From positions 21,121-85,120 of the forward strand of contig JAECUM010096240.1 of the NCBI GenBank assembly GCA_016617855.1: a DNA stretch of 64,000 bases. The letters are read 5' to 3'. The notes beneath the pieces are model-generated. The model was not told the origin of the DNA. It worked only from the letters and a program-made list of their open reading frames with translations, and ran no database searches. Positions 48,600 to 60,174 of this stretch are shown here, one piece after another (the first letter of the stretch is position 1; each line of letters opens with the position of its first letter). The translations under genes and the position numbers were made by a program. The DNA comes from Megalonaias nervosa. Its lineage: Eukaryota > Mollusca > Bivalvia > Unionida > Unionidae.

Positions 48600-49330
48600 G
48601 GGCCATGTAGAGGATGTTTGGAAGTAGACAGTGCAAAAGGTGCCCCTCTAACTGTCCTGACCCTCTTCTCCACCTTTTTGACCTGAATAATCTCTGCCAA
48701 AACATAGAGATGACCAGACACAGAGGAAGACATGGCCCCATCTCACAAAACAATATCAGGGTTGACCACAACCCATTTTTAGACGACATCAGACTTTTCA
48801 CTCTCAGAGGCAATTTAATAAAAGGGAAAGGAAACAAAGATTCTCATTTCCCAAGCCTCCCAAGAACCATCAATATTAACCACATCACCTACAAAGAATT
48901 TGTTGGTGCCAGACCTCCACTTTAGTCAAGCTTGAACAAGCCTTTTTCCTCACAATTCATGGGTGATCCAGATAGTTTGAGAGGGGTTTCAGATTTAATG
49001 TATTCAGTCCCCTCCCATTTCATGCTCCTCTTCAGTGTTTCAGATCCCAACAGAGCCCATTTTGCAGATTTTAGTAGAGAAGGTCACTTTCTTACTCTCC
49101 AAATAAGTTTTATTCAAGGCTTTTTCTACTACCAAAAGCCAATGGCAAACTCAGACTGCTGATAGATCTCACGCACCTCAACAGATACATATTAACACAG
49201 AAGTTAATGATGATGATCAGTTGACCTTTCCATCAAGGGGGAAGATTTTGAGATCAAGGAATATTTTCAGATTTTGATCTCTTCCTTTTAGCCTCAATCG
49301 CAGTCCATCGGCATTAACAAAGACAGTCAA
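48600..49330 (+). pseudogene. DIRS-B ORF1-like region and reverse transcriptase fragment
   Basis: 48614-48925 is an open frame of 103 codons ending TYKEFVGARPPL, of unknown function; it lies where DIRS elements carry the upstream ORF. Next comes LPKANGKLRLLIDLTHLNRY followed by ILTQKL, a clear reverse transcriptase fingers motif (VPK.GK.R...DL..LN.Y). Then PFSLNRSPSALTK matches the LPFGL region of copy A. A deletion separates it from the RNase H part. Confidence 0.65.
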
Positions 49331-49608
49331 CTGTGTTGTCTTGTTTTCATCAGCAACAACTTTGGTATACCTGGACCACATGCTTCAGAAACACATGGTA
49401 AGTTCTGTTTTGCTGGAGATAAGTGATCCTGGTAATGTTTAAAGTTCTGTTGTGGTTGGTTACCTCATCAAATAGGAGTTGGGGGTGGGACCAGATCACT
49501 CGAATTATACATCCTTGTCTGGGAATTTCTACACTGGTGCTCAGCATAAGATAGCTAATCAGACACATTCCTGGCAGACTCACTGCAAGGAGGTTGTCCA
49601 TCAACTAG

Positions 49609-49900
49609 TTGTCACTCATAGATCTTTCAGCAGATGCACATGCATTGGGAGCAATTGATAATAGTTCTAAGTTTGTATGGAGTCACAACTCCCATTTTCT
49701 TTGTCTGGATCTGGATCCAAAGGCTTGGGGCATGGATGCTCTGGCAGTCAGTTCAGAAGAGATTTGGGGCTATGCCTTCCCACCAGTATTCCGTTCGAAA
49801 GATTCGTTCAGAAACTCAGGGTCCAGACTAATAGAGTGGTTATGGTACTACAGTCAGATAGGACAAGTCCTGGGCAAATGATCTGCTCAACCTAGTTTTA
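49609..49900 (+). pseudogene. DIRS-B RNase H-like segment
   Basis: DPKAWGMDALAVSSEEIWGY and AFPPVF match the same segment of copy A (DPKAWAVDTHS...ASPL). The frame is closed soon after. Confidence 0.7.
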
Positions 49901-49939
49901 TACTTTCCCCATTAAAATCCTTGCCAAATTCAGCCTGCT

Positions 49940-50690
49940 CAAATGACCCTGCTTGCATTGTTTCATCCATGCACAGACAGGCTTCTTCTTCATGCTTGGC
50001 TCTTGTCATGAGAGGCTTGCAGAGAAAACAGTTTCAGCCCTCAATTGTTGAGAGCAAGAAGGCTATCCACTTTGAAGGCTTACAAGAGGAAGTGGCAATT
50101 TTCCAGGTCCTGATGCAGCGACAACAGCATTTCTTTCTGTCTAGCTGGGAAACTTCTTTCTCTTTGTTTTTGAGTAGAAAGGCTAGCTCCTGTTTTACTA
50201 TTGTGGGATATCACTCCATGATTTCCAACACATGCAGGCATTATGGTGGAGAGAATATAGGCTACAACAAAGATCTATTGACTTGCAGGCCAACTCTTAC
50301 CTGAATAGGGCTAGATCACTCAACTTGTTTCGTAAGCGCTACCTTTCATGAGTTTTGACTTGGTTCAGTTCAAACAAGTTTGAGCCCTTAGCCCTCAAGA
50401 CAGCTGCTATCTTATAAAACATACCTTCTGATTGCACTAGCATAGGCATTCAGGGTGAGTAAGCTGCATGCCTTTTCATTGGACCTTAATTGTCTCCATT
50501 TCAGATCAAATGGTTCTGTGATCCTAATGACACAACAGGGGTTTTCATTACTAAGATCCAGTTGATGTCCACAGGCAACCAAAATGTGGTCATCATTTCT
50601 CTTTCCTCCTTCGACGTATTGATGCAAGACTTGGTTCATGCTCCAAGCATTACTTGAAATACAGAAAAAAGCCATGGATTCTGGTGTCTA
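49940..50690 (+). pseudogene. DIRS-B tyrosine recombinase fragment
   Basis: RARRLSTLKAYKRKWQFSRS parallels RARRPSTLKAYERK in copy A. Further on, LSYKTYLLIALA, AFRVSKLHAFSLDLN and HFRSNGSVILMTQQGF follow in order, with stops between. It gives the intact version of the region where copy A carries the solo LTR. Confidence 0.7.
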
Positions 50691-51898
50691 TTTTTCTTCT
50701 GTTCAAGGCAGGAAAGAGGATAATACCACTCAAGCCCCAATGTCATGGCTGAAACAGATAATAAACTCTTTGTATTCTGAATTATTACAGGGTCAGATAT
50801 GCCTCATGAGAATTTCTGCTTGTGGAATTAGAACCATCAAATTTTAAAACACATTTTGATCCAAGGTATGATAGTAGCTCTTGGCTGGCATGCAGGGTCA
50901 ACCTCTTTTCTCTTGAGATCAGCTGTCGTATAGATGAGAATTGAATCTGGTGGGTCCAGTGACTGTGGCCCAGAGAACTGCCAGACCCATATGAAGTTGG
51001 TACAGCCTCCTCATTGGCATGGGTTCAGTGATTTTGCTGGATTCATCGATAATTTTTGCAAGATAAGGAAAAGTAGTTCTCTTCTCCTTGAGTGAGTGTT
51101 GTGGAGATGGGTAACTTGACCCTTGGTTATACTATGATCATATTAGGAGAGCAGATTATCCTTCTTCTAGAGAATTTGAGCAATCTTCTCAGGAAGAGGT
51201 CAGTGGTAGAGTTTGGATGCTCATGCATTTCCTCCTCCTCTTACCAATTTTCCTAAAATGTTATTGTGATTGGGGAATGTATTTGATGGAGAAAGTAAAA
51301 TGTTTAGTAAATTATGGTTCTCCAAGAATATTTACTCAATAACTTGCTATTAAATCCTCCCACACCTCCCTGCAACTGTGAGCATCCTCATTAATGTTTC
51401 ACCCAACTTAAACTGGTAAACAGCTGATTGTTTAGTAGCCACCTAGGAGTGGTAGGGGGAGGTAATGAGTAAAAGCTTCTACTTTTTGTCTATATAGACA
51501 AGAAGACGAAATATTTTCCAAAGGTTAATGTGTTTGGGGAATGTATTCATGGAGAAACATAATCTACTACAAACTGACTTTTCTTCCTGTAAAAAATTGT
51601 AGTGATTTACTGAATACATTTAAGTAAATTTCATGAAAATTGTATAAATAAGATTTTGGAGTTACAAGACAAAAAATATTACAGAACCTGCATTTGTATG
51701 GGTAACCCATTCATTAAACAAACCTGTGTCTTACCACCAAACTATATCTGAAAAAAATGCAAATATGTAAATGTGTACCTCTACTGGTAAGTAGATATTC
51801 ATATTGGGCAATGGTTGATTGGCATGTTTGTTATGGAATATTTGATTGACATGTGTTGCACCCAGCTGACGGTTCAATTATGTTGCTTTCCATTCCAG

Positions 51899-51974
51899 AG
51901 AACACGAGGAAGAGTGTGACTACATGCAGGTAGAATGTCCAAACAATTCAGGCTGTCCACCTTTACTTAAAAAG
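51899..51974 (+). CDS. TRAF7: TRAF7 exon g (TRAF-type zinc finger)
   Basis: One base completes an Arg codon, then 25 codons: EHEEECDYMQVECPNNSG and CPPLLKK. The Cys spacing and the CPNNSGCPPLL core match CPNNPSCPPLL of vertebrate TRAF7. The acceptor is TTCCATTCCAG. A competing AG two bases downstream would put a stop in the exon, so the first is used. The donor GTATAT is moderate. Phase 0 at the 3' end. Confidence 0.95.
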
Positions 51975-53238
51975 GTATATTTAAACCTTGCACAGTACTT
52001 GTTACCATTCGTATTTAAGTGCTTCATCAGATGTGACAGATAACAAATTTGATCTCAATTACTACTGAACCAAGACTCCAGAAATTTGAAGGCCTATGTT
52101 TCAAAAACCCAAACTTGTTTAATTATACACCACTTCCTTGATTACTCACGAATCCCACTTGTAGCATGATGTGTAGTGTGGATCCTGTTTTTTTAAAAAA
52201 GAAAATATTTTTAAAAAATTGGCCCCTATGTGTTGAATGTGAAGAAAATCACAATCAGAATTTGTAAGTGAAACCTTGATATGACACATATTTTATCGTG
52301 AAAAAACAGTAGTTAGTGCCTGAAAAGTTAGAGGCAACATTGTTTAAATAAGAAATCACATATTTTGTTAGATTTTATTGGAAAACTATTTTCTCAGCAA
52401 ATTGTAAATAATAATATATAGCAAACTAATAATCAATGAAAAATTATTGTAAGCGCTTACATGTGGCAAAATTGAAAGAAATAAACACCAATGTAGAAAA
52501 AAATGTCAGGAGAAATTTATGTTTTTAATCTTTTAATTCAATTACAATGTAAACAGTATAATTGTGGCATGTTCTCTTCTATTAAAAAATGAAAAGAGTT
52601 ATTTGACGATCACTTTGATACCCAGGAGCACTTAATTAAGTGCCAGCTGTGTTTTGATCTACAAGATTGGGAAGTGTATATTGCATTGTAAAATATGATT
52701 GAAAGAGACCTGTGTTGTTTTATCAGATTAAGTATGTCTTTTGTATTAAATCAGGTAAGATAAGTACAATAAAATAGTTCACTGGCTTCTAAATCTTACC
52801 TGCAGAAGCTCTTGTGGTCACTGTAATGTATCAAAATCAATCCATTTTGTTTGTTATTCTAATCATTTGTAAAGTTGATCATGGAAAGTAAACGAATCAA
52901 GTGAAATGAATGAAATAGTGAAAGAAAAACTTTCTATCATAGATAGGGACATAATGGTGAGGCGAGATCAAATGTTCATAGTGAACTCAAAATTGCCTAA
53001 TCGACACTCGGAAGTTGGTTCATAGATGAGCAGAAAGTTTGAGATTACTTGTATGATGTTGACTCCAATGGTGGGTTCAAACGAATATGGCCACGGACTG
53101 TAAACAGTGCAGAATAGATGATGCTGTGTACACCTGGTTCACACAGCAACACAAACAAGGTGTTCCTATCTCTGGAGCAATTCTCAATGTCCAGGCAGAG
53201 AAAATGGCAAATAATATGGATAATGGTTCTGGTTAGTT
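51975..53238 (+). other. TRAF7 intron, no feature recognised
   Basis: AT-rich with no repeat identified. Confidence 0.4.
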
Positions 53239-53240
53239 AA

Positions 53241-53425
53241 TTAGAGGTTAGTGTTAGGACTGGTCAGCCTGGTGTCAGTATAATGTGACTGGGTGGGACA
53301 TGATGCTACATGTCTGCGGCATGATGTCCCAGTGCTAAACATCACTATAAACTGCCACATGGCAGACATCATAGCGATATGATTGAAAAATTTGTAAAAG
53401 CTATGCTGGAAACCTAAATCACTTA
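53241..53425 (+). mobile_element. SINE family A, 5'-truncated copy
   Basis: Matches the body and tail of 9875-10197 (GGTTAGTGTTAGGACTGGTC, CACTATAAACTGCCACAT, GACATCATAGCGATATGA) but lacks the tRNA-like head. Confidence 0.85.
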
Positions 53426-53935
53426 CACACAAATCCAGTGTTACTCCTAGTCTGTTACTCCAGTGTCACTCGTAGTCTGTTACTTCAGTGTTATTCAGTC
53501 TGTTACTCCCACTGGGTAAATCTGGTTTTATTAATAGATGGAATCTGATGATAGCCTCTGAAGCAGATTTTAAAACTAATCTTAGTAAAATTTTGAAAAA
53601 TTAATCCAGTTTGTTTCAGCGTATTCAAGTACACCTGCAGCAAACTTTTAAGAATGTTTTAAGTTATTGTTTTGTGATTGTTATGCCCTGTCTTATGTCA
53701 TTAAATGGTCTGTGCTTCAGAAACATTACTATAGACTTTTAAAATGTTTGAACCTCCTTTCATGTAACCAAAATTACATTGAAAAAGGCAGAATTACTGG
53801 TCTTACTTGAAAATAGAGTCACAAAATACAGGTCAATTGTTTGTTGAACTCACTTGATAAATGTGCATGTGTAGACATACAGTAGAATAACTGTGACAGC
53901 CTTTAGAAAATAAATTTAGATCTGCAGTACTTGTA

Positions 53936-55173
53936 CAGTAGTCCCCCTCCTGAATGGCCCCCCTGACCAGCAGCAACCCACTTCTTATGGCCAGAATCCC
54001 TTGGCACCGATGGGTTTGTGTTCAAAAGTACCCTTCAAGAACGGTCACCCCAGGCCTCTATCATGACCAGCGGCCAGAATATTAGTACAAAAATGTAGAA
54101 TGTTCCCCCCACAAGCCGCCACTTTTTATTTTAAATGTATACAGAACCAATAATTAATTCATGTTGTGACATAAGGTAAGTAATCAGATTATTGTCGATA
54201 CATGTCTCCCAATGTCAAGTTTCCATTACTGAAAGAAGTGTTGACTAAAGTACATGTAACACTAAGATTAATATTGTATCATTGTCTATAAAAGCTGACA
54301 TTTACAGGAAATGTTCTCAACAATGTTATGATAGAGTTTTGGGCATCACACATCTGTCGAGTTCTTCTCTTTGATGATTACAACTTGACGTAATTGTCAA
54401 GTTCATAACAGAGTCAGCACAGGCTAAAAATAGATTTTGTGCATTAACACACACATAGAGTAATTAACCTTGAACAAAACAGGGTACCAGACAGAGACTG
54501 AAAAATCACATGACAACACATCACTTCCTTTACAAGAAGCCATTTCGTCCACTCTACAAAAGTTTCATCTGCATAATTAAATCGCATACAGTTAGCAACA
54601 TCCGAATAAGTCATTACCAAACATTAACATGTCATCACGTAAATGGAGATGTATTATTTTTGAAGAAAGTCTCTTATTCGGCTTAATGACATCTGGTGAG
54701 GTGGGGAGGGGGGACTTGCCAAATAATTTTATGTAGAAAAGACTCAAATAAAACTATTTTATGTTGAAAAGACTCAAATAAACAATGTCATAACCGATAA
54801 GGAGGTTATTCAGCAGCAGTGGGAAGATGGAGCAAATAGAAAGAGAATTATGCATGTACCAAGATTTAAATGACGTTTTGGAATGGTTTTGCAATGTGCA
54901 TGACAACAATACCCGCTTGCATATCATGCTTATGCCAAGAATAAGAACTATTAATGTATATTTAGTTGAAATAAGTCTATTATTATAACAAGAAGAACAT
55001 TTTAATAATTAATATTACTTTTAAACGAAGATATTAAATGAAGATATTAAATGCTTTGAAGTATGTAGCTTTCTTACTATGTACATTACATATACTTCTC
55101 TGGAAAGGCCACCCATCTTCTAAGGCCACTTTCCCGGTGCAGAAGGGGTGGCCGTAGAAGAGGGGGACCACTG
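53936..55173. mobile_element. pogo-like TIR element, copy 3
   Basis: TA|CAGTAGTCCCCCTCCTGAA at the left, and GTAGAAGAGGGGGACCACTG|TA at the right, form inverted ends with TA flanks. Inside the ends are GGCCACC / GGTGGCC motifs. No transposase frame. It shares TIR style but not sequence with the elements at 4823 and 56289. Confidence 0.7.
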
Positions 55174-55533
55174 TAGTGGTATTCATTTCCTAATGACAAA
55201 TAATGAAGAGATGTGAAGAGATGAATTCTCTTTCAAAATCAGAACATGCAAGGTACTCTTGCAAAATATAATTTTGTAGGTAAAATCAAAGTTACACTTG
55301 AAGAGGTGAAAAGAAAATATGAAGAAATAAATGATAATATTTGATGGTGTCAAAGTCTTTGTTTATTTTTAATTTATTAAATGAAATGAGATTGTTGTCA
55401 GAAAGTATTGAGTACAAAATCTGAATTCAGACAAAAATTTTAAAATTTCTTTTTATTGGTCACAATATCTGTTTGTTTTTTCATGTTAAAACTTTAAATC
55501 TTTAATTGGTTTTTGACCTTGTTTGTTTTCTAG
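55174..55533 (+). other. TRAF7 intron, no feature recognised
   Basis: Short AT-rich piece between the TIR element and exon h. Confidence 0.4.
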
Positions 55534-55592
55534 AATCTGGAGGAACATCTTAGACATTGTAACAATGTAAGATGTCCACACCAACAATACAG
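55534..55592 (+). CDS. TRAF7: TRAF7 exon h (zinc finger)
   Basis: Nineteen codons plus two bases: NLEEHLRHCNNVRCPHQQY and AG. This matches [20 protein letters not shown] in the vertebrate zinc-finger block and keeps the His/Cys ligands. The acceptor is TTTTCTAG and the donor GTAGGT. Confidence 0.94.
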
Positions 55593-55682
55593 GTAGGTGC
55601 CAACTATGCAGGTAACGGCACATTTAAAAAATGACTTCAGCTATTGATTTGTCTGTAACTGAAACACTAATATTTGGTGCCT

Positions 55683-55800
55683 GGATCTTTTTCGTGATCA
55701 TTGACAAGTAATCTTTTTTGCAATCATTGACAAGTAATCTTTTTTGACATCATTGACAAAGAATCTTTCTCACGATCATTGACGAGTAATCTCGTTAATT
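55683..55800. repeat. about 32-bp tandem repeat, four copies
   Basis: The unit ATCATTGACAAGTAATCTTT with a variable TTTTGCA or CTCACG spacer. Confidence 0.85.
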
Positions 55801-55894
55801 TATAGTACAGTTACAAAAGTTAGTAATAACTGCAATACTGAGAACAGTAATGATTGCAAATGCAACTACTGAAACCAAAACAGTTAATTTTACC

Positions 55895-56265
55895 AAATTG
55901 GTGTTTTGTTTGGATTGTATTTGCTCATGATTTGCATTTCAAATGCATTTGGAATTCATTTCAGTTGGTGTTTTGTTTGCATTATATTTGTGCATGATTT
56001 GCATTTCAAATGCATTTGGAATTTCATTTGCATTCCTTTCATGTTTTAATTTCAGTAATCATCTCATTTTTGTGTCATCTCAGAAATGAGTGTTTTCTTC
56101 ATTTCATCATTTCCTTTCATTTTCATTCAAGAATGAAATGGAAGTACATTTACCAGAGTAAGCTTTTATATTTATGGGAGTATTTAGAAATGAAATGGAA
56201 ATGCATTTACCAGTGTCATCCTTTGCATTTATGTCAGTGTTTAAGTGAAAAAATTATTGCTTGCA
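55895..56265. repeat. degenerate repeats of TTTGCATTTCAAATGCATTT
   Basis: Two close copies of TTGGTGTTTTGTTTG followed by a palindromic TTTGCATTTCAAATGCATTT and more distant GAAATGGAARTACATTTACC repeats. Confidence 0.65.
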
Positions 56266-56288
56266 TATCTTGAGCTGTTTTAATAATG

Positions 56289-57777
56289 CAGTAAAACCTG
56301 TTGGGAGTGAACTCTGCTATGAGCAACCACCAGGTCATTTATCACCACATTCAAAATGCACAGATCAGTTTTATCATATAAGTGCACTGCCATCAGCGAC
56401 CATCTGCAGAATATGACCATGACCATGAGTGTCTGCCAAAATGTGCATTTTGACACCGCTATGAATGACCATTTCATGCAAACAAAGAAACGCCATCAAC
56501 ATTTAATTTGCTGAAACCACTACCACTTATGAATGTCTGCAGACAAAGTGTAGCTTGTTCTAAAACAACACTGCTCTGCATGACACCATTGCAGAAAATT
56601 AGATAAATACCACTGACATTTATTTAATCCTTTGGTGTCATGACTGTTTAGTACTATTAAAGAAAAGAGCAATAGTCTGGCTACCAGATTCTAAAACTAT
56701 AGGTGGTGCAGGTTGCCGTAATATGCTACAGACCATAAACCAGACTAAAGTAAATGTCACTACTATAACTGCCTTTGTATTCCTACAAATCCACATTATG
56801 GTTAACCATTGCTTCTTCAAAAGGAGTAGTCACAGATGCACGTAGTCGATTCAGTCTTATATTGTTTTATATTGTTTATTCATCTTTTTGAAAAACTGCA
56901 AACCCAGATAATGCCCTAATGAGAACTCTTTTGAAAGGGCTTTGTTGTAGCAGTAGAGTATCTCATATTTTTTGGGGAGTCAATAGTTAATGCAGGAGAT
57001 GAATGAGGTTTTTGCCCTTGTCTTTAATAAGTGATCATTGTTTTCCAGGTTCAGTTGTCATTGTAAAAGGTTTGTGTTTTTGTTTGATCATTTTACGCTA
57101 CCATTATTAAAACCCAGATACCAAGCTGTCATCTTTTCATTGCAGTGCAGTGTGTTAACATCATTTGTTTTTCAAGTTTATCTCTTTATGTTGTCAGTGA
57201 AATAAACATTTTTGTTTTCTCTTTAAATAAATTTATTTTGCTTCTGGTTGGGTTAATTCCATTCTGTTGATTTAATTTAGTGGTACATACCGGTATTCCA
57301 TATTTATCCCAAAAGCCTGATTAAAGCCACTAATTCAAACACAGGATGAGTAAGTGTTATCAGTGCTAACTGTGCAGTTCTTATGCTTCATTTTCAAGTG
57401 AGTCTGAAATTTATGGGTGTGTCAAGTTGACTTGTGACAGGATAAATAAATATTACCTTAGTTAATTTTGTAATTTATATGCTAACCTACATGTATCTTC
57501 AGATACTGTATAATTGTTGATTATTTTATTATAGATGTAAATCTTTATTCCTATATAGAAATTCTTTGAGATGAAATGATTGCAATATTTTGGCAAGAAC
57601 TATGAATAATGAATAAAATGCATATATAGCAATTGTGGATAATTTCCCTTCTTAAACCTGTTTACATTTTGACCTTGAAAAATGGTAATCTTGCACAAAC
57701 CTGTTATGAGAGACCACCTGTCCTGAGAGACTTTTTTTGTTGGCAGAAGGGGAGGTCTTACAAGAAAGGTTTTACTG
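56289..57777. mobile_element. pogo/Tigger-like TIR element, copy 2
   Basis: CAGTAAAACCTGTTGGGAGTG at the left and AAGAAAGGTTTTACTG at the right, with inner CTATGAGCAACCACC and GAGAGACCACC motifs matching 4823-6496 in order. The flanking TA has mutated on both sides. No transposase frame. Confidence 0.65.
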
Positions 57778-58058
57778 TCTAGCAATTGCATAAATACAAA
57801 AGACAGCTTTAAAGGGAAAGTCCATCAAGACTTTTGCTTTCTATACAGAAAATGTCAATAATTTTTGGAACAACTTCTGCTTTTGGAAATGTTTTAGTTC
57901 AGACTTTTGAAACCTATTGAACACACAATGCTACAGACTGGAGTAGAGTGTGTGAACAGTATGAAAACATCAGTGCCAACCATTATGCTTTTGGCATAAT
58001 TATTACACTTTTTGCACCAAATTATGCTTTCTGCTAGACCATATATGGATTATGCTTG

Positions 58059-58131
58059 GCCACCATGTATAGCCTATCTTGTGCTGAAAAATGGCGTTAA
58101 ACCCTACAACAACAACAACAACAACAACAAC
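58059..58131 (+). mobile_element. SINE family B, 3' fragment
   Basis: GCCACCATGTATAGCCTATC, TTGTGCTGAAAAATGGCGTT, AAACCC and a CAA tail, identical in type to 20124-20203. It abuts an LTR fragment directly at its tail. Confidence 0.85.
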
Positions 58132-58132
58132 T

Positions 58133-58605
58133 CAAACTGGTCACAACAAGATACCTTTAAGTGTCGAAGATTTTTAGCCCAACTGGCTAGTTCTTCTCAA
58201 GAAAATGATTATACAGTATGTTAAGACACAAAACATTCCCATATGAGAGTCACGTGGTCACCTTCTGGAACAACGGAGAATATTTTTTTACATGCTAATT
58301 ACCACATACTCTAGGTATGGCCTTGATTCCACTGAATGAATCTTACTCTTAGAATGAATTAAAAAAAATAATTAAAGGTTGTTTACTAGAGCTCTATCTG
58401 ATTTCTGTATCAAGGTCAGAAAGTAGATACAATGTTTCACCTACTGGTTGTTATCAGGTCAAACAGAATTGAACTGAATTTCTAAAAAAAAAATATCAAA
58501 TCCAGTAGAAAAAATTATCATTACATTAACATGTAATAGATTAAATTAAAATAAATAAAAAACTTAAAACTAACAAACAAGTAATTAAATTACATATACA
58601 TAACA
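58133..58605 (+). mobile_element. solo LTR fragment, copy d
   Basis: Matches the right-hand half of 12090-12968 (CAAACTGGTCACAACAAGAT, ACTTAAAACTAACAAACAAG) and ends in ATATACATAACA. The left half is missing; it starts exactly at the end of the SINE tail. Confidence 0.75.
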
Positions 58606-58990
58606 CTACATAATGATCATATCAGGCAGGGTAACTGGTACCACATAATGATAATGTCAGGCAAGGTAACTGTGGTACTACATAATAATTGTATCAGGCA
58701 GGGGGTACTGCATAACAATCGTGTCAGGCAAGTTAACTGGTATTACATAATGGTCATGTCAGGCCTGTGGTACCACATACATAATGTTCTTGTCAGGCAT
58801 TGGATACCACATAATGATCATATCAGGCAGGATAACTGTTGTACTTCATAATGATCATGTCGGGTAAGGTAAATATGGTACTACATAATGATCATGTCAG
58901 GCAAAGTAACTGCTACTACATCATAATCATGTCAGGCATGGGGTACTGTTATAACATATAATGATCATGTCAATTGTGGTACTTGTACAA
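58606..58990. repeat. about 40-bp tandem repeat
   Basis: The unit CTACATAATGATCATGTCAG, GCAAGGTAACTGTGGTA occurs about nine times with indels, starting immediately after the LTR fragment. Confidence 0.85.
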
Positions 58991-59440
58991 ATAAATTGAT
59001 ATGTGAACTACAAGGTCATTGGACTTTTTCTTGATAAAGAAAAGGATCTTTGTTGATTTATTGGTCACAGTATTATCACAATACTAAAGTTACTGGAAGG
59101 AGATGATGTCAGTCAGATCTTTGACAGAATTCAGTTGCCATCTTTCATCAATATTCATTGAGGTGATTCACTTGGTTTAATTTTGTATGTGCAATAAAGG
59201 ATAAAAGAAGTTACTTGCATTGAATTTTTTCATTTCTGTCTTTAATGGGTTTTATGGTTTTGCAAACAAATTACATTTCCATCAGTACATGCACTTGCAT
59301 TCATGTTTTGTGTAGAGAGGTCCAATTACATATAGTCTGGATAGTATCCAGCAGGTGACCACATCATTTCTAGCACTGGAGCAAGCCCAGACACCACTAT
59401 ATCACATTATTTGGTACCAGAATCAAGTATAGTGATTAGT
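58991..59440 (+). other. TRAF7 intron, no feature recognised
   Basis: No repeat or coding signal noticed. Confidence 0.4.
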
Positions 59441-59449
59441 TTATTTGGT

Positions 59450-60170
59450 ATACCATGGTCCAGATTCAAGACACAGCACTTGATAAATGGTTACTTCAAG
59501 CAATGGTTGTAACCATAATACCAAGCATGTTATGCATGTCTCTCACTGGGGATCTGCCTCCCGCTACCCAGTACCAAACTCGTGGCAGTATAGTGAACCA
59601 GCAGTGGACAGATACACCACTAATTTCTGGCTCCATCACATCCTGAAACCAGCCATGCTGACATCCTATTCCTAGATGTTTGATTTGAGTCTTAAGTGCT
59701 GAACCTGCATACCTGTCAAGCACGCTATCAAAAGAAAATGGTTCTCAGAACAAGTGGACAAAATTGCTGAGGCCAGAAGACCCAACACTGAAAGAATAAG
59801 AGGGAAAGTGGGCAGTTTTATTCCAGTACTATGAGTAGAAATACATTTGCTCAGCAGTTTAAGTCCCACATATTGATAGTTTTCTCCTTTGGACTTACTG
59901 AGAAGTTAGCAACCATTGCTATCAGGTCCTGTTCCACAAATTTAGAGACATTTTGACATGGAAGGGAGGATATGGACCAGAACAAAGATTTCTGTGCTGT
60001 CTTGCAAACTCTGACTTGTCTCAACTGAAAGCTTTGGCCCATTGTCTGTAATGATGTCATCTAATGTATGTACTCTTGACACGGTTGAATAAAACAACCT
60101 CTTCTGCCAGTGTGTAGAGTCTGCTTGACTCATGTCTGGTACAAAATCAGCTTCCTACATCCTTCTTAAG
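59450..60170 (-). pseudogene. possible LTR-retrotransposon integrase relic
   Basis: A minus-strand frame at 59942-60133 reads LDDIITDNGPKLSVETSQSL, like the second-Asp region of a Gypsy-class integrase core (V.SDNG..F....F). Other minus-strand frames downstream (59496-60060) are GC-richer than the surroundings but give no second motif, and frames shift repeatedly. Identification rests on this one motif. Confidence 0.45.
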
Positions 60171-60174
60171 TGTT

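Larger units (their letters stand above)
48006..51600 (+). mobile_element. DIRS-type retroelement, copy B, with inverted terminal repeats
   Basis: The left block 48030-48225 (ACATTCCCCAATCACATTA, GACAAAGGAAAGAAACTC, TTGTTTACCAGTCTA) is mirrored by 51402-51580 on the other strand (TAAACTGGTAAACAGCTGA, TTTTGTCTATATAGACA, TTTGGGGAATGT). A further GTGATTGGGGAATGT at 51268-51282 is complementary to the left end, the layout of a DIRS internal complementary region. Between them are broken reverse transcriptase, RNase H and recombinase parts. At 3.6 kb it is internally deleted compared with copy A. Confidence 0.8.
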
